Shown here in pieces: positions 1 to 10,956 of a stretch of 64,000 nt of DNA. The notes beneath the pieces were generated by a model, which worked only from the letters and a program-made list of their open reading frames with translations, was not told the origin of the DNA and did no database searches. The DNA is from Gymnogyps californianus (Eukaryota; Chordata; Aves; Accipitriformes; Cathartidae). The translations under genes and the position numbers were made by a program. Location: assembly GCF_018139145.2 (NCBI RefSeq), contig NC_059471.1:216027494-216091493 (forward strand), given 5' to 3'. Position 1 is the first letter of the stretch. Every line of letters starts with the position of its first letter.

Positions 1-141
1 TGCTGTCTGCACAACTCCTGTCTTGGAGAAGATCAGATCCCCACCCAAACAAGCCCCTTCAAAGCATCCCCAGGCGGACCATTGCCTAAGCACTGCGGTC
101 TGTATATCCTGACAATACCACGCAAGGAAAGGAAGTCTCTC

Positions 142-291
142 CAAGCCTGTCACAGTTCAAGGAGTGTCTGGACAACGCTCTTAGTCATATAGTTGAGTTT
201 CAGGCAGTTCTGTGAGGAGCAGGGAGTTGGACTCGATGATCCTTATGGTCCCTTCCAACTTGAGATATTCTATGATTCTATGATTCTATGA
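142..291 (+). mobile_element. CR1 LINE, 3'-terminal fragment
   Basis: This is a 5'-truncated CR1 retroposon copy. The left part matches the end of the CR1 second open reading frame (a PSL-like stretch, then a codon run reading roughly QFKECLDNAL). It is followed by the usual 3' untranslated segment with the GGACTCGATGATCC core and CCCTTCCAAC, and it ends in three ATTCTATG units at about 267-290. CR1 elements end in short repeats of this kind instead of poly(A), so strand and 3' end are clear. The 5' edge is approximate. The copy is too short to encode anything. Its 3' end differs from the other CR1 copies in the window, so it belongs to a different subfamily, which I do not name. Confidence 0.9.
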
Positions 292-1139
292 AATGTTAAT
301 GCTGGAGGAGCAGGAGACTGTGGTCTAGCAAGCCTAAAGGACTTAGGGATTTATATAGTTATCCCAGCAGAGGAAGTTCAGAGAACTATTTGTGGGACAA
401 TAATGCGGTTGCTTGAGAGACATTTTTTGAAGCAACCTAAATTTATGGAAAAGAATGAAAATCTTCCAAGCAAGCAATGGAAGAGGGCATCATAGCTGCT
501 CACTGACATTGCAACGCTGGAATAGAGGGAGGGTACTGTGAGGTTTAGCGATGGAAACCCTGAAAGAGGACGGGGCCAGGGGAAGCCCAAAGCTAGAGCC
601 ACGGACAGAGAGAGGCGACAGCCATGGGGCAGCCATGTGTGAGCAACATGAGGCTGCAGCCTTCAGGGACCATGAAGAGGATGGTGGAGTAATTGAGACA
701 CAGGGAATGAGAGCAGGGAAATCAAGTTTTAAGTGTGTGGATAGATAGGAAGGGCTGTGTCTCTGAAACTGTCAGCGGAAGGCATCTGCAAAAAGCTGGC
801 TTGTATCTGTGGCCGTAGGAGAAGGTCATATCCTGCACTGGGACTGAGTGACGGTCAAGGTGATGCTTTTGTCCACAGTGACTAAGGAAGGTCAGGCACA
901 GAAAACCTGAAAGGGAAATCAGACCCTTTACAAGCTGGTGTTCACTGCTTTGCATTACAGATCCCAACCTGGGATGTCTTTAGAGAGACTTCCCACGGTC
1001 AACGAATGAAGCAACTGGAAAAGAGGCAACCTGCTGAGGTAAGCCGACTCCTGTCCGTGCTTTGGAGAAAACCTTTTTGTTCCTAAAAAGGGAGCAAACA
1101 TGTGGAGCCCCGCTAGAAAATAAAAAGGGGCCGATTCCC

Positions 1140-1310
1140 TCATATTAAGCCTGTTATTAGGCTCAGAATCAAATTAAACCACAGGGCTTTTCACTAGCAA
1201 AGTGCTATTTTAGGGCTTATTAGACTATATTAGGATTGGCATAAATTTCCACTGACATAATATAGGCCTTTAATTGGATTTAAGGGCGAGGAGGCTGCAT
1301 TAAACTAAAA
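1140..1310. promoter_or_regulatory. AT-rich motif cluster, possible conserved non-coding element
   Basis: This patch carries repeated TTATTAG words (1154-1160, 1217-1223) and a TATTAGG at 1228-1234. It also has a TTTAATTGG near 1270 that resembles a homeodomain site, in an AT-rich block unlike the flanks. This style of sequence is typical of vertebrate developmental enhancers, but composition alone cannot prove conservation. The call is an inference. Confidence 0.2.
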
Positions 1311-2845
1311 TCAGTCCTTGCAGAGGGAAATTGGGTATTCTCCTCACAACTCCTCTGCTTTCCCTTGGCGTGAATCCCAAGCAGCCGAGCAGGCTGGGTA
1401 ACCCATTCAAATCCAGATGCAATTGCTTGTAGCCTCCTATATCGATCTGATAAGCAAGCTGGCTGCTAAAACATAACACACTCACCACCACTTGTTAGCC
1501 AAAGCCTCGCCGCTGTGGTCAGAACTCTGGTTCACTTGCAGCTTGGGCAAAAATGGCGTTTTCTTCGACCCAGTCTGCCTGCTAGACTTCACATGAAGTA
1601 TTTGTCCGTGAAAGGTTACAATAACAAAATCTCAAAGCCAAGACCTTGACTTAACCTCCAAAGAGCTGAGAGCATCAGAGCCACAGGCAATAATGAAAAC
1701 ATAACCCTGCTGGTCCTGCCATGCTGGAAATGTGAGTCAGGAGGCACTCCTACGACCTGGGTTTTTTCATGCGTCCCCTGATTAGACACGGGAGGCTCTC
1801 AGGAGCTTGGAGGTCAGGGGCTCTCTCAGCTCTCCCCGTGGCACGGCCACGTGCAATTCGTCCTTCCCCCAAGAAACTGAGACCAGCCCTGAGATGTGCA
1901 CAGACAGGTCTTGCACTCATGTCATGAGATGCTGTGAAACATGGTGGGTTTTACGCTCATCAGTCCCCAAGTCACTCTCCACTGAAGAATCAGAGCTATT
2001 ACAGGAACTGGTAATTTTTCTTTTTTGTGTGTGTGTTTCTCCAATACTGCCCACCCCATGTGAGATACAGAAGCTTGAGAAGGAGAAAATAAAACCTACT
2101 TAAATATTGAGTGGGACACGCTGCACCTCGGGTTTAATAAAGGCAGAGATTAACTGATCATTCATCCTGCACCTTAAGAGATGTCCATTATTTGGCACCT
2201 AATGGGCCATGACTGGCTTCCAGTAATAAGGCTCTACCAAAAGGCATCTGAGCTCATCTGAAGCCCCAGAGACACAGAGAAACCTTCCATCATGCAAAAG
2301 ACTGCTTTGTACATTGGTACTTGATGTTATGAGCTTGTCCGCACCCTGTAATATCTGGAGACAACTTTGTCATACAAATACAACCCTTTTCTTACACCAC
2401 CAACCACTTCACGTCTGGCTGTGTCAGGGATGGCGGTCTCATAATCGAACTCCTGCAAGTGGAAAGCATTTTAAGTCTAAGTTGAGCCAAGCTTATGGTT
2501 TTCCTGAGAAGATGCTTCAAGGTCCATTCTTTCAAGGTCATGGAGCTCCTAGATAAGCTTCAGAGTCTTTTCTCTCCCAACCCACAGCTTCTTAAGTTTT
2601 GGGGGATGCTACCAAATCTTCCCTTCTGAACTTGCCCAGTCCCATAGTCACCAGACACACATGGACATCATTAGTGGAATATGAAGAAAAGGAAGGAATT
2701 TGGTGCTACTGTTCGAAGAAATTTCAAAGGATGCTCCCAGGTGGGGATTATCATTTCCAAAAAGCAGATTTTAGCAGAAATTTTGGTACGGCACTTTCCA
2801 CATGCAGGTGCACGTGTCCATGCATGGGGTGTGTGCATTATGTGA

Positions 2846-2862
2846 GTGTGTGTGTGTGTGTG
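2846..2862. repeat. (TG)n dinucleotide microsatellite
   Basis: A short run of TG dinucleotides, likely polymorphic in length but too short to matter structurally. It lies in otherwise unique DNA. Confidence 0.85.
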
Positions 2863-4415
2863 GTGAGATGCAGTATGTCACAGCTCTGCAGCTGCATCCT
2901 GTTAGCACAAACATCTAGCTGCCCAAGATGGTGATATTTTTCATCCAATGAAACAAACTTTATTCCTTTCCTGATAGTTTTGGGATTACTTCAAGATGTA
3001 TCTAGGAAGCCCGACAGGCCAAACGTGGTTGATGGATTCAAGGTGGCAACATACCCCAGCAATGCTCCGTGGCTTTCAAGCAGCCACAAACCTTTTGCTG
3101 TTGCTCTGCTGCCACATCCCTCGCAAGTGACCTCAATGGGCACGGTGTATCCATGCAGTCCCAGCTCTCTGACACTCACTCAGCCCAACTTGAAGTGTGT
3201 GGGACCTACCTGCCATGCAGGAATGACTCAATGGCCAGCAAAACTACATGAGAGTAGCTGGAGTTGGACAAAAAACTTTGATTACGCTGAGATCTCAATC
3301 TTCATGCTTGGCTTTAACCATATCCATTAGAAAAGCCCAGATGACTTCATTGTGCAGCCCCCGAGGGAACATAGCCAGGGGAAAGAAAAACAAAGCTGGG
3401 AACCCCAAAGTGTTGCTGAATGTCAGGAGTAAAGATGGCTTTACTGGCTGAGAGTCACAATTGTGAACTGAGACCTAAAGGTCTCTCTGAGCAAATCTCC
3501 CATATTGATTTGCCTTGCCTGCAACGAACAAAGCAATCTTTGTAATACAGATATCATGGGAACCGTGACCTTGCTTTGGGGACTTATTCCTCAGTGGTTG
3601 TAGGAATCTCTTTTTTCCTTCAATTTGAACTGAGAAAAGCCTGTTTGGGAGGTTCAGGAGTTTTCGGTGACAAGTGCAGCTCTGCAGATGAGCCGCAGAC
3701 GGGCCAACGAATGGACCTGAAATGCTTTAAAGCAGTTTCTGCAATAAGTGCACTCTGACATGGGCTCTTTTGGAAACACACCATCATGAAAGGGCTGCTC
3801 TGCCTCTGCTCGCAGCCCCGCATGGTCCCACACCCATTCGACCCAGTGAGAAACGGGTGATCGAAATAGGAAGAGAGAGCACAAAACTTGAAGCAAGCAG
3901 GAGCTGGCTCCTTGGGGCATTCCTGTTTTAAACGCTCCACGTGATTCTGCACTTTCTGGCTCCAAATGGGACCCAAATACCGACGGATCAGGGGAAATGC
4001 TGTCCTCGTGATATTTCTGAAGTAGCCGAAGTCAGGGAAATTCTAGACAGAAGATGGATTTTCCAGCTGTAGAGAAACTAGGTCAAACATTTGAACTTTT
4101 GGATGCTTAGCTGCACTAAACTTCCTCCAGTGCTCTGCTGCTGCGTATGGCTAGTTATTGCCAGCCGTGCCAGGACTGGTCCAATCCTGCCAGAAAGCTA
4201 AACCAAGAGGAGGGAGACGATTTTCCAGTCCTGCCGCATTAACAGACAGCTTTAGAGATGCCTTACAAATGCGTTTCTCTCCTCCTCTGCCTTTGGATAT
4301 GATCTCAAGACCTTTCTCAAGACTATTTTGCGGCAGCTGACTTGCGCCTTAGCGAGAAAATATAGGCTGAATATTGAGACACATTTCTGTTATTCTGTGG
4401 GCAGATCTCTCCCGG

Positions 4416-4567
4416 GACATAGGAGAAGTCCCATTGCTTGAGGCATTTAGAGTTAGACTGGCCAAAGCTCCTGGGAGTCTCCATGGGGAGACAATCTCGC
4501 CCCTGCCTCTGGAGAACGGAACAGACCTAATAAGCCTTCTCTGTGTCTGATTTCTCTGATCCTCTGA
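4416..4567 (+). mobile_element. Ancient, highly diverged CR1 3' end
   Basis: Read on the plus strand, the segment at about 4423-4475 translates as EVPLLEAFRVRLAKAPG. This matches the conserved CR1 ORF2 carboxyl end (consensus form VESPSLEAFKARLDKAL). After a diverged middle it gives GACCTAATAAG, then a CTTCTCTGTGTCTGATTTCT-like stretch and decayed TCTGAT units, corresponding to the normal CR1 3' end (GATGACCTAATAAGGTC, then the tail repeats). Divergence is much greater than for the other copies here, so it probably dates from before or early in bird evolution, of the kind shared with turtles and crocodilians. It has no coding capacity. Boundaries are approximate, and another LINE of the CR1/L3 group is possible. 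Confidence 0.55.
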
Positions 4568-5504
4568 TTAAAGTATGTTCATATCATTTGCATTTGAATT
4601 TGCTTTTATTCACCCCCTGATGACAAAATGTGTAGGCAGGCAATTCAGGAGATGATGTATTTATGTAACTGTAAACTAGGTTTATAGCAGTTTAATTAGT
4701 AATATTAATAACGTCACCTAAGCTTAATGATACCAATTATAACACAGTAAATATTTCTTATTGGATTACAAGTAGCAATATTGAAAGATGAACTTTCATG
4801 CTCAGTCAAACTTTCTAAACATATTATTTAAAAAGAGAGATAAGACAGTTTGCTTTTCACATGTGGATAGCTCTTTTAATCTCAAAAAGGGATAATTATT
4901 GCATATAAATATTTGCAGATGGGAAACACTGTCCCATTTGACGTATCAGCACCTCTCCTCTCCCTGCTTTTGCTTCTACGCATTGAGATGGTGGAGTGGG
5001 TTGCCGAATTGTACCAAGTGAAAAACACCTTTTTGATGCCCCAGACAGGTGATTACGAGCTGCTGTGATGCACGGAGGAAGAGAAAGGGTCAGAGATCTG
5101 CAAGAGAGGAAGGTCAAGGTTAATCTGCTTATGATGTGCTGTATTCTTTGAGGAACTGTAGATGCAGAGGAGACAGAGTTAGGAAAGACCCTTTGGGTCA
5201 TCTGGGATGAGTCTTTCATAAGACTTCCACTTTGGCCCGAAGGCATCTTTTGAAGGTGGCAGATGGAAACAGTTAAGACAACTGAGAGCTGTTTAAAATC
5301 CTATCACTAATGCAGCCCCATCTCTCCCCCTACCATGCAGGATTATCCTTGGCAGCGTCTTGCCTCTCAGGATTGCACAGGTCCTGCTCAGTATTTTCTG
5401 AGCCTGGTGAATTTGTCACACTTCTCATTCCTATGCCTAGTTGACCAATACACTCTGGATTGCTTTTGTTTGGGTACTGGCAATGATCAAAATTAAAATC
5501 TCTG
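4568..5504. other. AT-rich non-coding DNA with octamer motif
   Basis: No gene is seen. The first 300 bases are AT-rich and hold a perfect POU octamer ATTTGCAT at 4586-4593, a TTTAATTAG near 4691 and several TAAT words. The element may be a conserved non-coding sequence lying directly next to the old CR1 relic, but that is inference. The rest (about 4900-5500) has no recognisable feature. Confidence 0.35.
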
Positions 5505-6485
5505 GGATAAGAGTTCTGTTTAATATCTTAATATTTTTATCAATGATCTGGATGAGGGGATCAAGTGCACCCTCAGTAAGTTTGCAGATGACACCAAGTT
5601 GGGCGGGAGTGTTGATCTGCTTGAGGGTAGGAAGGGAGGGATCTGGACAGAGGGATCTGGCCAGGCTGGATCGATGGGCTGAGGCCAATTGTATGAGGCT
5701 CAACAAGGCTAAGCGCCGGGTCCTGCACTTGGGTCACAACAACCCCATGCAACGTCACAGGCTTGGGGAAGAGTGGCTGGAAAGCTGCCTGCAGAAAGGA
5801 CCTGGGGGTGTTGGTCGACAGCTAGCTGAATATGAGCCGGCAGTGTGCCCGGGTGGCCAAGAAGGCCAACAGCATCCTGGCTTGTATCAGAAATAGCGTG
5901 GCCAACAGGACTAAGGAAGTGATTGTCCCCCTGTACTCGGTCCTGGTGAGGCTGCACCTCGAACACTGTGTTCAGTTTTGGGCCCCTCACTACAAGAAAG
6001 ACCTTGAGGTGCTGGAGCGTGTCCAAAGAAGGGCAATGAAGCTGGTGAAGGGTCTGGAGAACAAGTCCTGTGAGGAGTGGCTGAGAGAACTGGGGTTGTT
6101 TAGCCTGGAGAGAAGGAGGCTGAGGGGAGACCTTCTTGCTCTCTACAGCTACCTGAAAGGAGGTTGTAGCGAGGTGGGGGTCAGTCTCTTCTCCCAAGTA
6201 ACAAGTGACAGGACAAGAGGAAATGGCCTCAAGTTGCATCAGGGGAGGTTTAGATTGGATATTAGGAGAAATTTCTTCACAGAAAGGGTTGTAAAGCATT
6301 GGAACAGGCTGCCCAGGGAAGTGGTTGAGTCACCATCCCTGGAGGGATTTAAAAGATGTGTAGATGTGGCACTTAGGGACATGGTTTAGTGGTGGACTTG
6401 GCAGTGTTAGGTTTACGGTTGGACTCCATGGATCTTAAAGGTCTTTTCCAACCTAAATGATTCTACGATTCTATGATTCTATAAT
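5505..6485 (+). mobile_element. CR1 LINE, 5'-truncated ~1 kb 3' fragment
   Basis: This plus-strand CR1 copy keeps the last third of ORF2 and the full 3' end. It begins near the reverse transcriptase block just before the YXDD-equivalent box (FADD at 5581-5592) and runs through the thumb and carboxyl region to a stop at 6387-6389. A ~95 bp 3' untranslated segment follows, with GGTTGGACTC and TTTTCCAACCTAAATG, ending in ATTCTACGATTCTATGATTCTAT. A 7-base insertion near 5530, two frameshifts and a stop codon make it dead. The 3' end is the same subfamily type as the minus-strand fragment at 24372-24486. It was inserted by target-primed reverse transcription, as is usual for 5'-truncated CR1. Confidence 0.95.
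5517..6389 (+). pseudogene. CR1 ORF2 (reverse transcriptase) remnant, multiply frameshifted
   Basis: This is the decayed end of the CR1 endonuclease/reverse transcriptase gene, which copied CR1 RNA at nicked chromosomal DNA. The reading passes through three frames. The first holds [16 protein letters not shown] from 5581; the aspartates of the RT catalytic box are intact. A shift near 5640-5660 moves to a second frame with [21 protein letters not shown], the conserved thumb-side motif. A second shift near 5795 moves to a third frame, where TAG at 5823-5825 interrupts just before LNMSRQCA. From 5832 the frame stays open for 185 codons through [34 protein letters not shown] and [10 protein letters not shown] to the natural stop. 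The endonuclease domain and most fingers/palm are missing. It makes no functional enzyme. Confidence 0.92.
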
Positions 6486-9400
6486 AAGATTCCTTATTCT
6501 ACAAAATGGTATAATAGAAGCAGATTTGCTGCATCCTGACTATGCTTCCTCAATCGTCTCTTCCTAAACCTGGATTTACTAGAACTGCCTGCAAAAGCAA
6601 AAGACAACTTCAGTTTCCAGCATGGACCTACTCTTCAGACTCGCTCCAGAAGCAGTCCAGAATATCATCTTCCTCCTGTCACTTTGGCCCTTTTCCCATC
6701 AATTCTCTTCCCCAGGAGCTTTCACATCCACTCTTCTTGCCTTGATCAACACTTCACATGATACCCAGTTAAGCAACAGAATCAGACCTCACTTCCACTT
6801 GTCTTGTGGAAACTGAGAGTAGTTCAATAGTAGTTCAATGAAACTGTCTCCCAGGAGGTGTGAGGAGGGAAGGGGAATCCTACGTGAGGTCTATTGCCAA
6901 TAGAGTTATTAGAGCACTGGGCAACCAACAGTCTATGGGCCTAGCTGGAAACCATGTCTTCAGGTCACTGTTTAAGATGAGGTATTGTACATCACTCTCA
7001 GGAAGTGCCATTGATCACAGAGAAAGCTGAGGTTACTGCTGTGCAAAAGATGACAGTTTTTAGAGGTCTAAAATGCGGGGATGGGAATTCCAGCCTTAAT
7101 ACCACCACTATGAAAGCCAGCAGGTCCTGCAAAGAAACCAAGGGATGAGCAGACCTCCCAGGTCTGACTTGTCATGGCAATGCCTCCACTATATACCCGA
7201 CATTTTTCTCTCTCTGATTACTGGATTTTTCATCTTGCCTGCACAAAGGTGTGCAATGCGGGAAGAACAAGAGGAGCAAAAGGGACTGTCGAGGAGGAGG
7301 AAAGGGTAAAGGAGGAGAGAGAAAGAATATGTCTCTATCCACAGCCTCACCACATAATTTACAAGAAGGGGCAACTCATCATAAATAACACAAAGCTCCT
7401 GGGAACAGTGACCTAATCAAGATGTATAATTGCATGCCTTATCTAAATGAAAGCATCATTTCAGAAATGATAATGTGCATCACCGTGGATTCAATTGCTA
7501 TAGAGTTCAGTACTGAAGGGTAATTATAATGTTTAACAAATATATTCCCTTTGGGGGCCTGCAGTTAAAGATATCATGTCCCGGTTTTCCCTCATGATGC
7601 ACGGCTACTACGAAATTATGAGGGTTTCCTCTCCCTTATGTAATTTTTCATTGATTTTCCAACAATGGCTTTCTCTTGTCCTGTCCAGACTGGCTTTTAG
7701 GAAGGCAAGAGGCAGAGATTACAGGGAAAAAAAAAAGTTACCTAAGAGATGAACCAAGGAAAAAAGTAGGTCCTAAGAGAGAAGTAGAAATCAATTCACC
7801 TCACCTCCCTGCTTGCTTGGCATCAACCTGCACAGCAAGCACTGCAGAGATCTGACAAACTTGGGTTAAAGACTGTGACCAGACTCCTACCACCCTGCGA
7901 GGAAGGATGTTCTCCCCTCGAACAGGCCCTGCTGCCTGGGTATTTGATACAATCCTTCAAAATGCTTTTTGTTAATCTCCCCTTCCTTCTACTCATATCC
8001 AACTGAATAATGCCTGTCCCTTATAGGAGAAAACACGCGTCAGATAGATAGCTCCAGGTTGTTACCATGCATAATTGATGTGCTACACTCAGCACGAGGG
8101 AAGGTGTAACACAAACAGGTACATATCCTATATTTACGCAGAAGCGGGGCATAAAATAAGCAGAAATACAAAACAGCTTCAGAAAAGGAGATACTAAGCG
8201 GACCGGTAGCTTTTAACCTGGAGAAGAGACAACCGATGAGGTGTCTATAAAATCACAGATCGGAGAAGGGGGAGAGCAACCAGCTGTTCCCTTCCCAGCA
8301 CGTAGGAGTGAGTGATCGGGCAGCGGCATTAGCAGGCAACAGGTTGAAGACAAGAGAAGGGAAGCACTTTTTCATGCAGTGTGTAATCAAATTAGAGAAC
8401 TGGTCGGGGCAGGATGTCAGGCAGGCCAAAAAAATATGAATGAAGTAAAAAAAATTTAAAAATCAGATGACTTGAAGGAGGATGGGTCCATTAAGGGCTA
8501 TTAAAAGCTATTCAGGATATAACCTTCACCTCGGGAAGTCCTTACACCGCTATCTGCTGGAAGTTCAGAGGATATTCAGGACAAGGATTACTCAGCACAT
8601 GCTGTTTTCCATGTGCATCTCCAGCTCCAGCCAGCACACTGCTCCAGGGACCATAAGTCCGTGGTGCAGTTTATGCACATCAGCTGCTCAACAGCAACGT
8701 GTTTTGGCCTCTTCAGAACAAGGTGCAATTGCAAAGAAAGGTGCAGAGCGATAACACAAGGCACTCGGGGAGAACGCACTGAGCCTGCTGCCCAAGGTTG
8801 CTCCAGTTCTCACTCAGAGGCATAAGCAAGACTGGTTGCTCCATGGAAATGTCTTAGAAAATATTCTGCAAACAGACTGCCCCATTGAGCCCTCGCTCTG
8901 CCCTGGATGCAGCAGCCAAGCATGAAAGCAACCCCCAAAAGTGTATGCTATTGCAGCAGTGTCCTGGTTATGCCATGCTGGGAGTAGACTTGTCATGGCA
9001 TGGATGAGATCAGGTCACCGCTACTGTGGGGAGTAATGAGCCTGTGGAAAATAAATATATTTTTATTCATTTATTTTTTCTTTTTCTTTTTCTTTTTTTT
9101 TTGCCATACATGATAGATGAATTCAGCAAGAAAGACAATCTAGTTTAGAGACAGATCTGTCAGCTGCAAAATAGCTGATCCTGCTTTGGGTTATTAGCTG
9201 GGAAAACAAAATTGAGCCAGCACTGTATTTTGAGAATATTTTTTAAACCCACATTAATAAAAAAATATAGAGAGAAAAATAGAGAGAAAGAGAGTGAGAG
9301 GGGAACTTGGTTAGATGAATAATTTTTGTGTCGTCTCCAACACCCTGATTAAAGTTGTGGTGCCTAAATCAAAGATACCAACAGCAACCTTAAAAGAAGA

Positions 9401-10956
9401 CTGAAAACAATTTTGTGTGCTGCCATTTTCCCCTCTGACTGTGTTTCATTATATATAAAGTTTTATTTTGTCCTCTTTTGGTCTTTGAAACTAAAGAAGC
9501 AAGAAGGAGGTAGGAAAAAACAAAAAGCCACAAAAAAAATTGACACCAATCTTGTTTGCTTCCTTCTCTTCGCCTGCATCGATAACTCAATTGGATCAGA
9601 AGTGAAGCGCCAGCAGAAATGAACTGAGCACAGCCACTAAATGAAAACCAAATGCTGGATTGCAAAAGCAATATTTCCAATAACATGAAATTACTGGGCT
9701 GACTTTCCTCCCTTCCCCCAACACATCACAGCCAGGCTGTTGTGGCGACCAGTGCAAACTTTATCTGCTTACAGAGGGTACTGGGATATTCTGCCTCTAA
9801 GCAGCCCTGAAGCTGCATTTATTGGTGACAGACCAGCATCTGCTGTGGGAGACCGAAGCAATTTATGCAGAATATAAAGCTTCAATCACAGACTGCCTGG
9901 TGTGTATGGAAGAAGTATGGGTGCACGAGTCCACTTGCATTCCCAGCTCTGCCACCACACGTTGGGCAAGTCACAGCACCTTTCTCCGCATACATCTATA
10001 TTCGCAAAGTAGGGACCGTGACACCAACTCTACTTTATTAAACCTTCAGAAACCAATGTGCATGTCATATAATGGCGGGAATTTTGACAGTGTTTAGCCC
10101 TAATCCTAAAAAAAAACAAACAGGGAAGACTTCTGCTTTCAAAAGCCCTCTCTTTGCTCCCCATAGTGCCCAGTGATGGGTGGCATGGTAGGTCCCCATG
10201 TGAGACTGACTTCTCAAAACCAGGGTGTCCAACCAATAACACATTAACTCATTGCAACTCATCTGCCATTTGATAAGGGCTCCCTGCCCTGGTAGCAAGG
10301 CTGTGCTGGGACAGGAGTCACTGATGAGACACACGGGAGGATGAGGGTGATCCTTCACCCCAACTCCGTTCTCCCATGGCTGCTGTCATCTCTGCTCTCT
10401 CCTGCTTCCACAGCTCCCCTGCCAAGATATGTGGTAGCTATCTTGTGTCTCCCAGCTATCCAGCAATCCTAATTCTAGAGATACACGGCCCAAAAGTGTG
10501 TCCACCTCTTGCCTAAACCTTGAATGACAAATTGAATGCTAAAATCTAAAGGGGAGGACCTTCTTACACACCCAAGTACCTGCCTAGCCAGGGGCCTGTG
10601 TGAACGTGCACTGATGGCTAATGCCTTCCTGAGTTTGGGTTTCCTATTTCAGGTAGATGAGTAACCATAAATGCAAAGCTAAACACCACAATAGCAGAAC
10701 AAGAGTCTGTATTTCCCCAAACATGCGGATCTTCCATCAATGACCACTGCATTTGCAGGCCACAGAGTGAACAAAGAGTGGCCCAGTGCAGAAGACTATT
10801 CACAACCCTTTATACCACCTACCCAGCCACGTACCCTCCAGTGACACAACCCATTCATGATCCGTCAATGCTCAGCAGCAGAACAACAAGCTTCTGACAT
10901 GTTTGTCTTCACGTGATCCAAGGTTTGAAATAGCAGCCACCAGTTCCACGTGAAAG
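6486..10956. other. Unique non-coding DNA, no gene recognised
   Basis: No exon, RNA gene or transposon copy is recognised. There is a purine-rich stretch at about 7258-7330, an A-rich spot near 8430-8465, the pyrimidine tract at 9059-9102 and a short GA-rich run with a repeated ATAGAGAGAAA word near 9267-9300. Open frames are short and overlap on both strands without codon bias. Confidence 0.65.
9059..9102. repeat. T-rich (TTTTTC)n low-complexity tract
   Basis: The plus strand shows a run of T with regularly spaced C, in units of about six bases. This is a decayed simple repeat with no transposon attached that I can recognise. Confidence 0.85.

Larger units (their letters stand above)
292..4415. 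other. Unique non-coding DNA, no gene recognised
   Basis: Every open frame here is short (118 codons or fewer), starts and stops at random and shows no recognisable domain. There is a short (TG)n run at 2846-2862 and an AT-rich, possibly conserved patch at about 1140-1310, listed separately. I see no repeat family, RNA gene or promoter with real support. Confidence 0.7.

Noticed and set aside
5709..6299. 196-codon minus-strand open frame
   Set aside because: Antisense shadow of the plus-strand CR1 copy.
5832..6389. 185-codon open frame as a host gene
   Set aside because: Its translation is the CR1 ORF2 carboxyl part and it ends with the CR1 3' untranslated sequence and tail.
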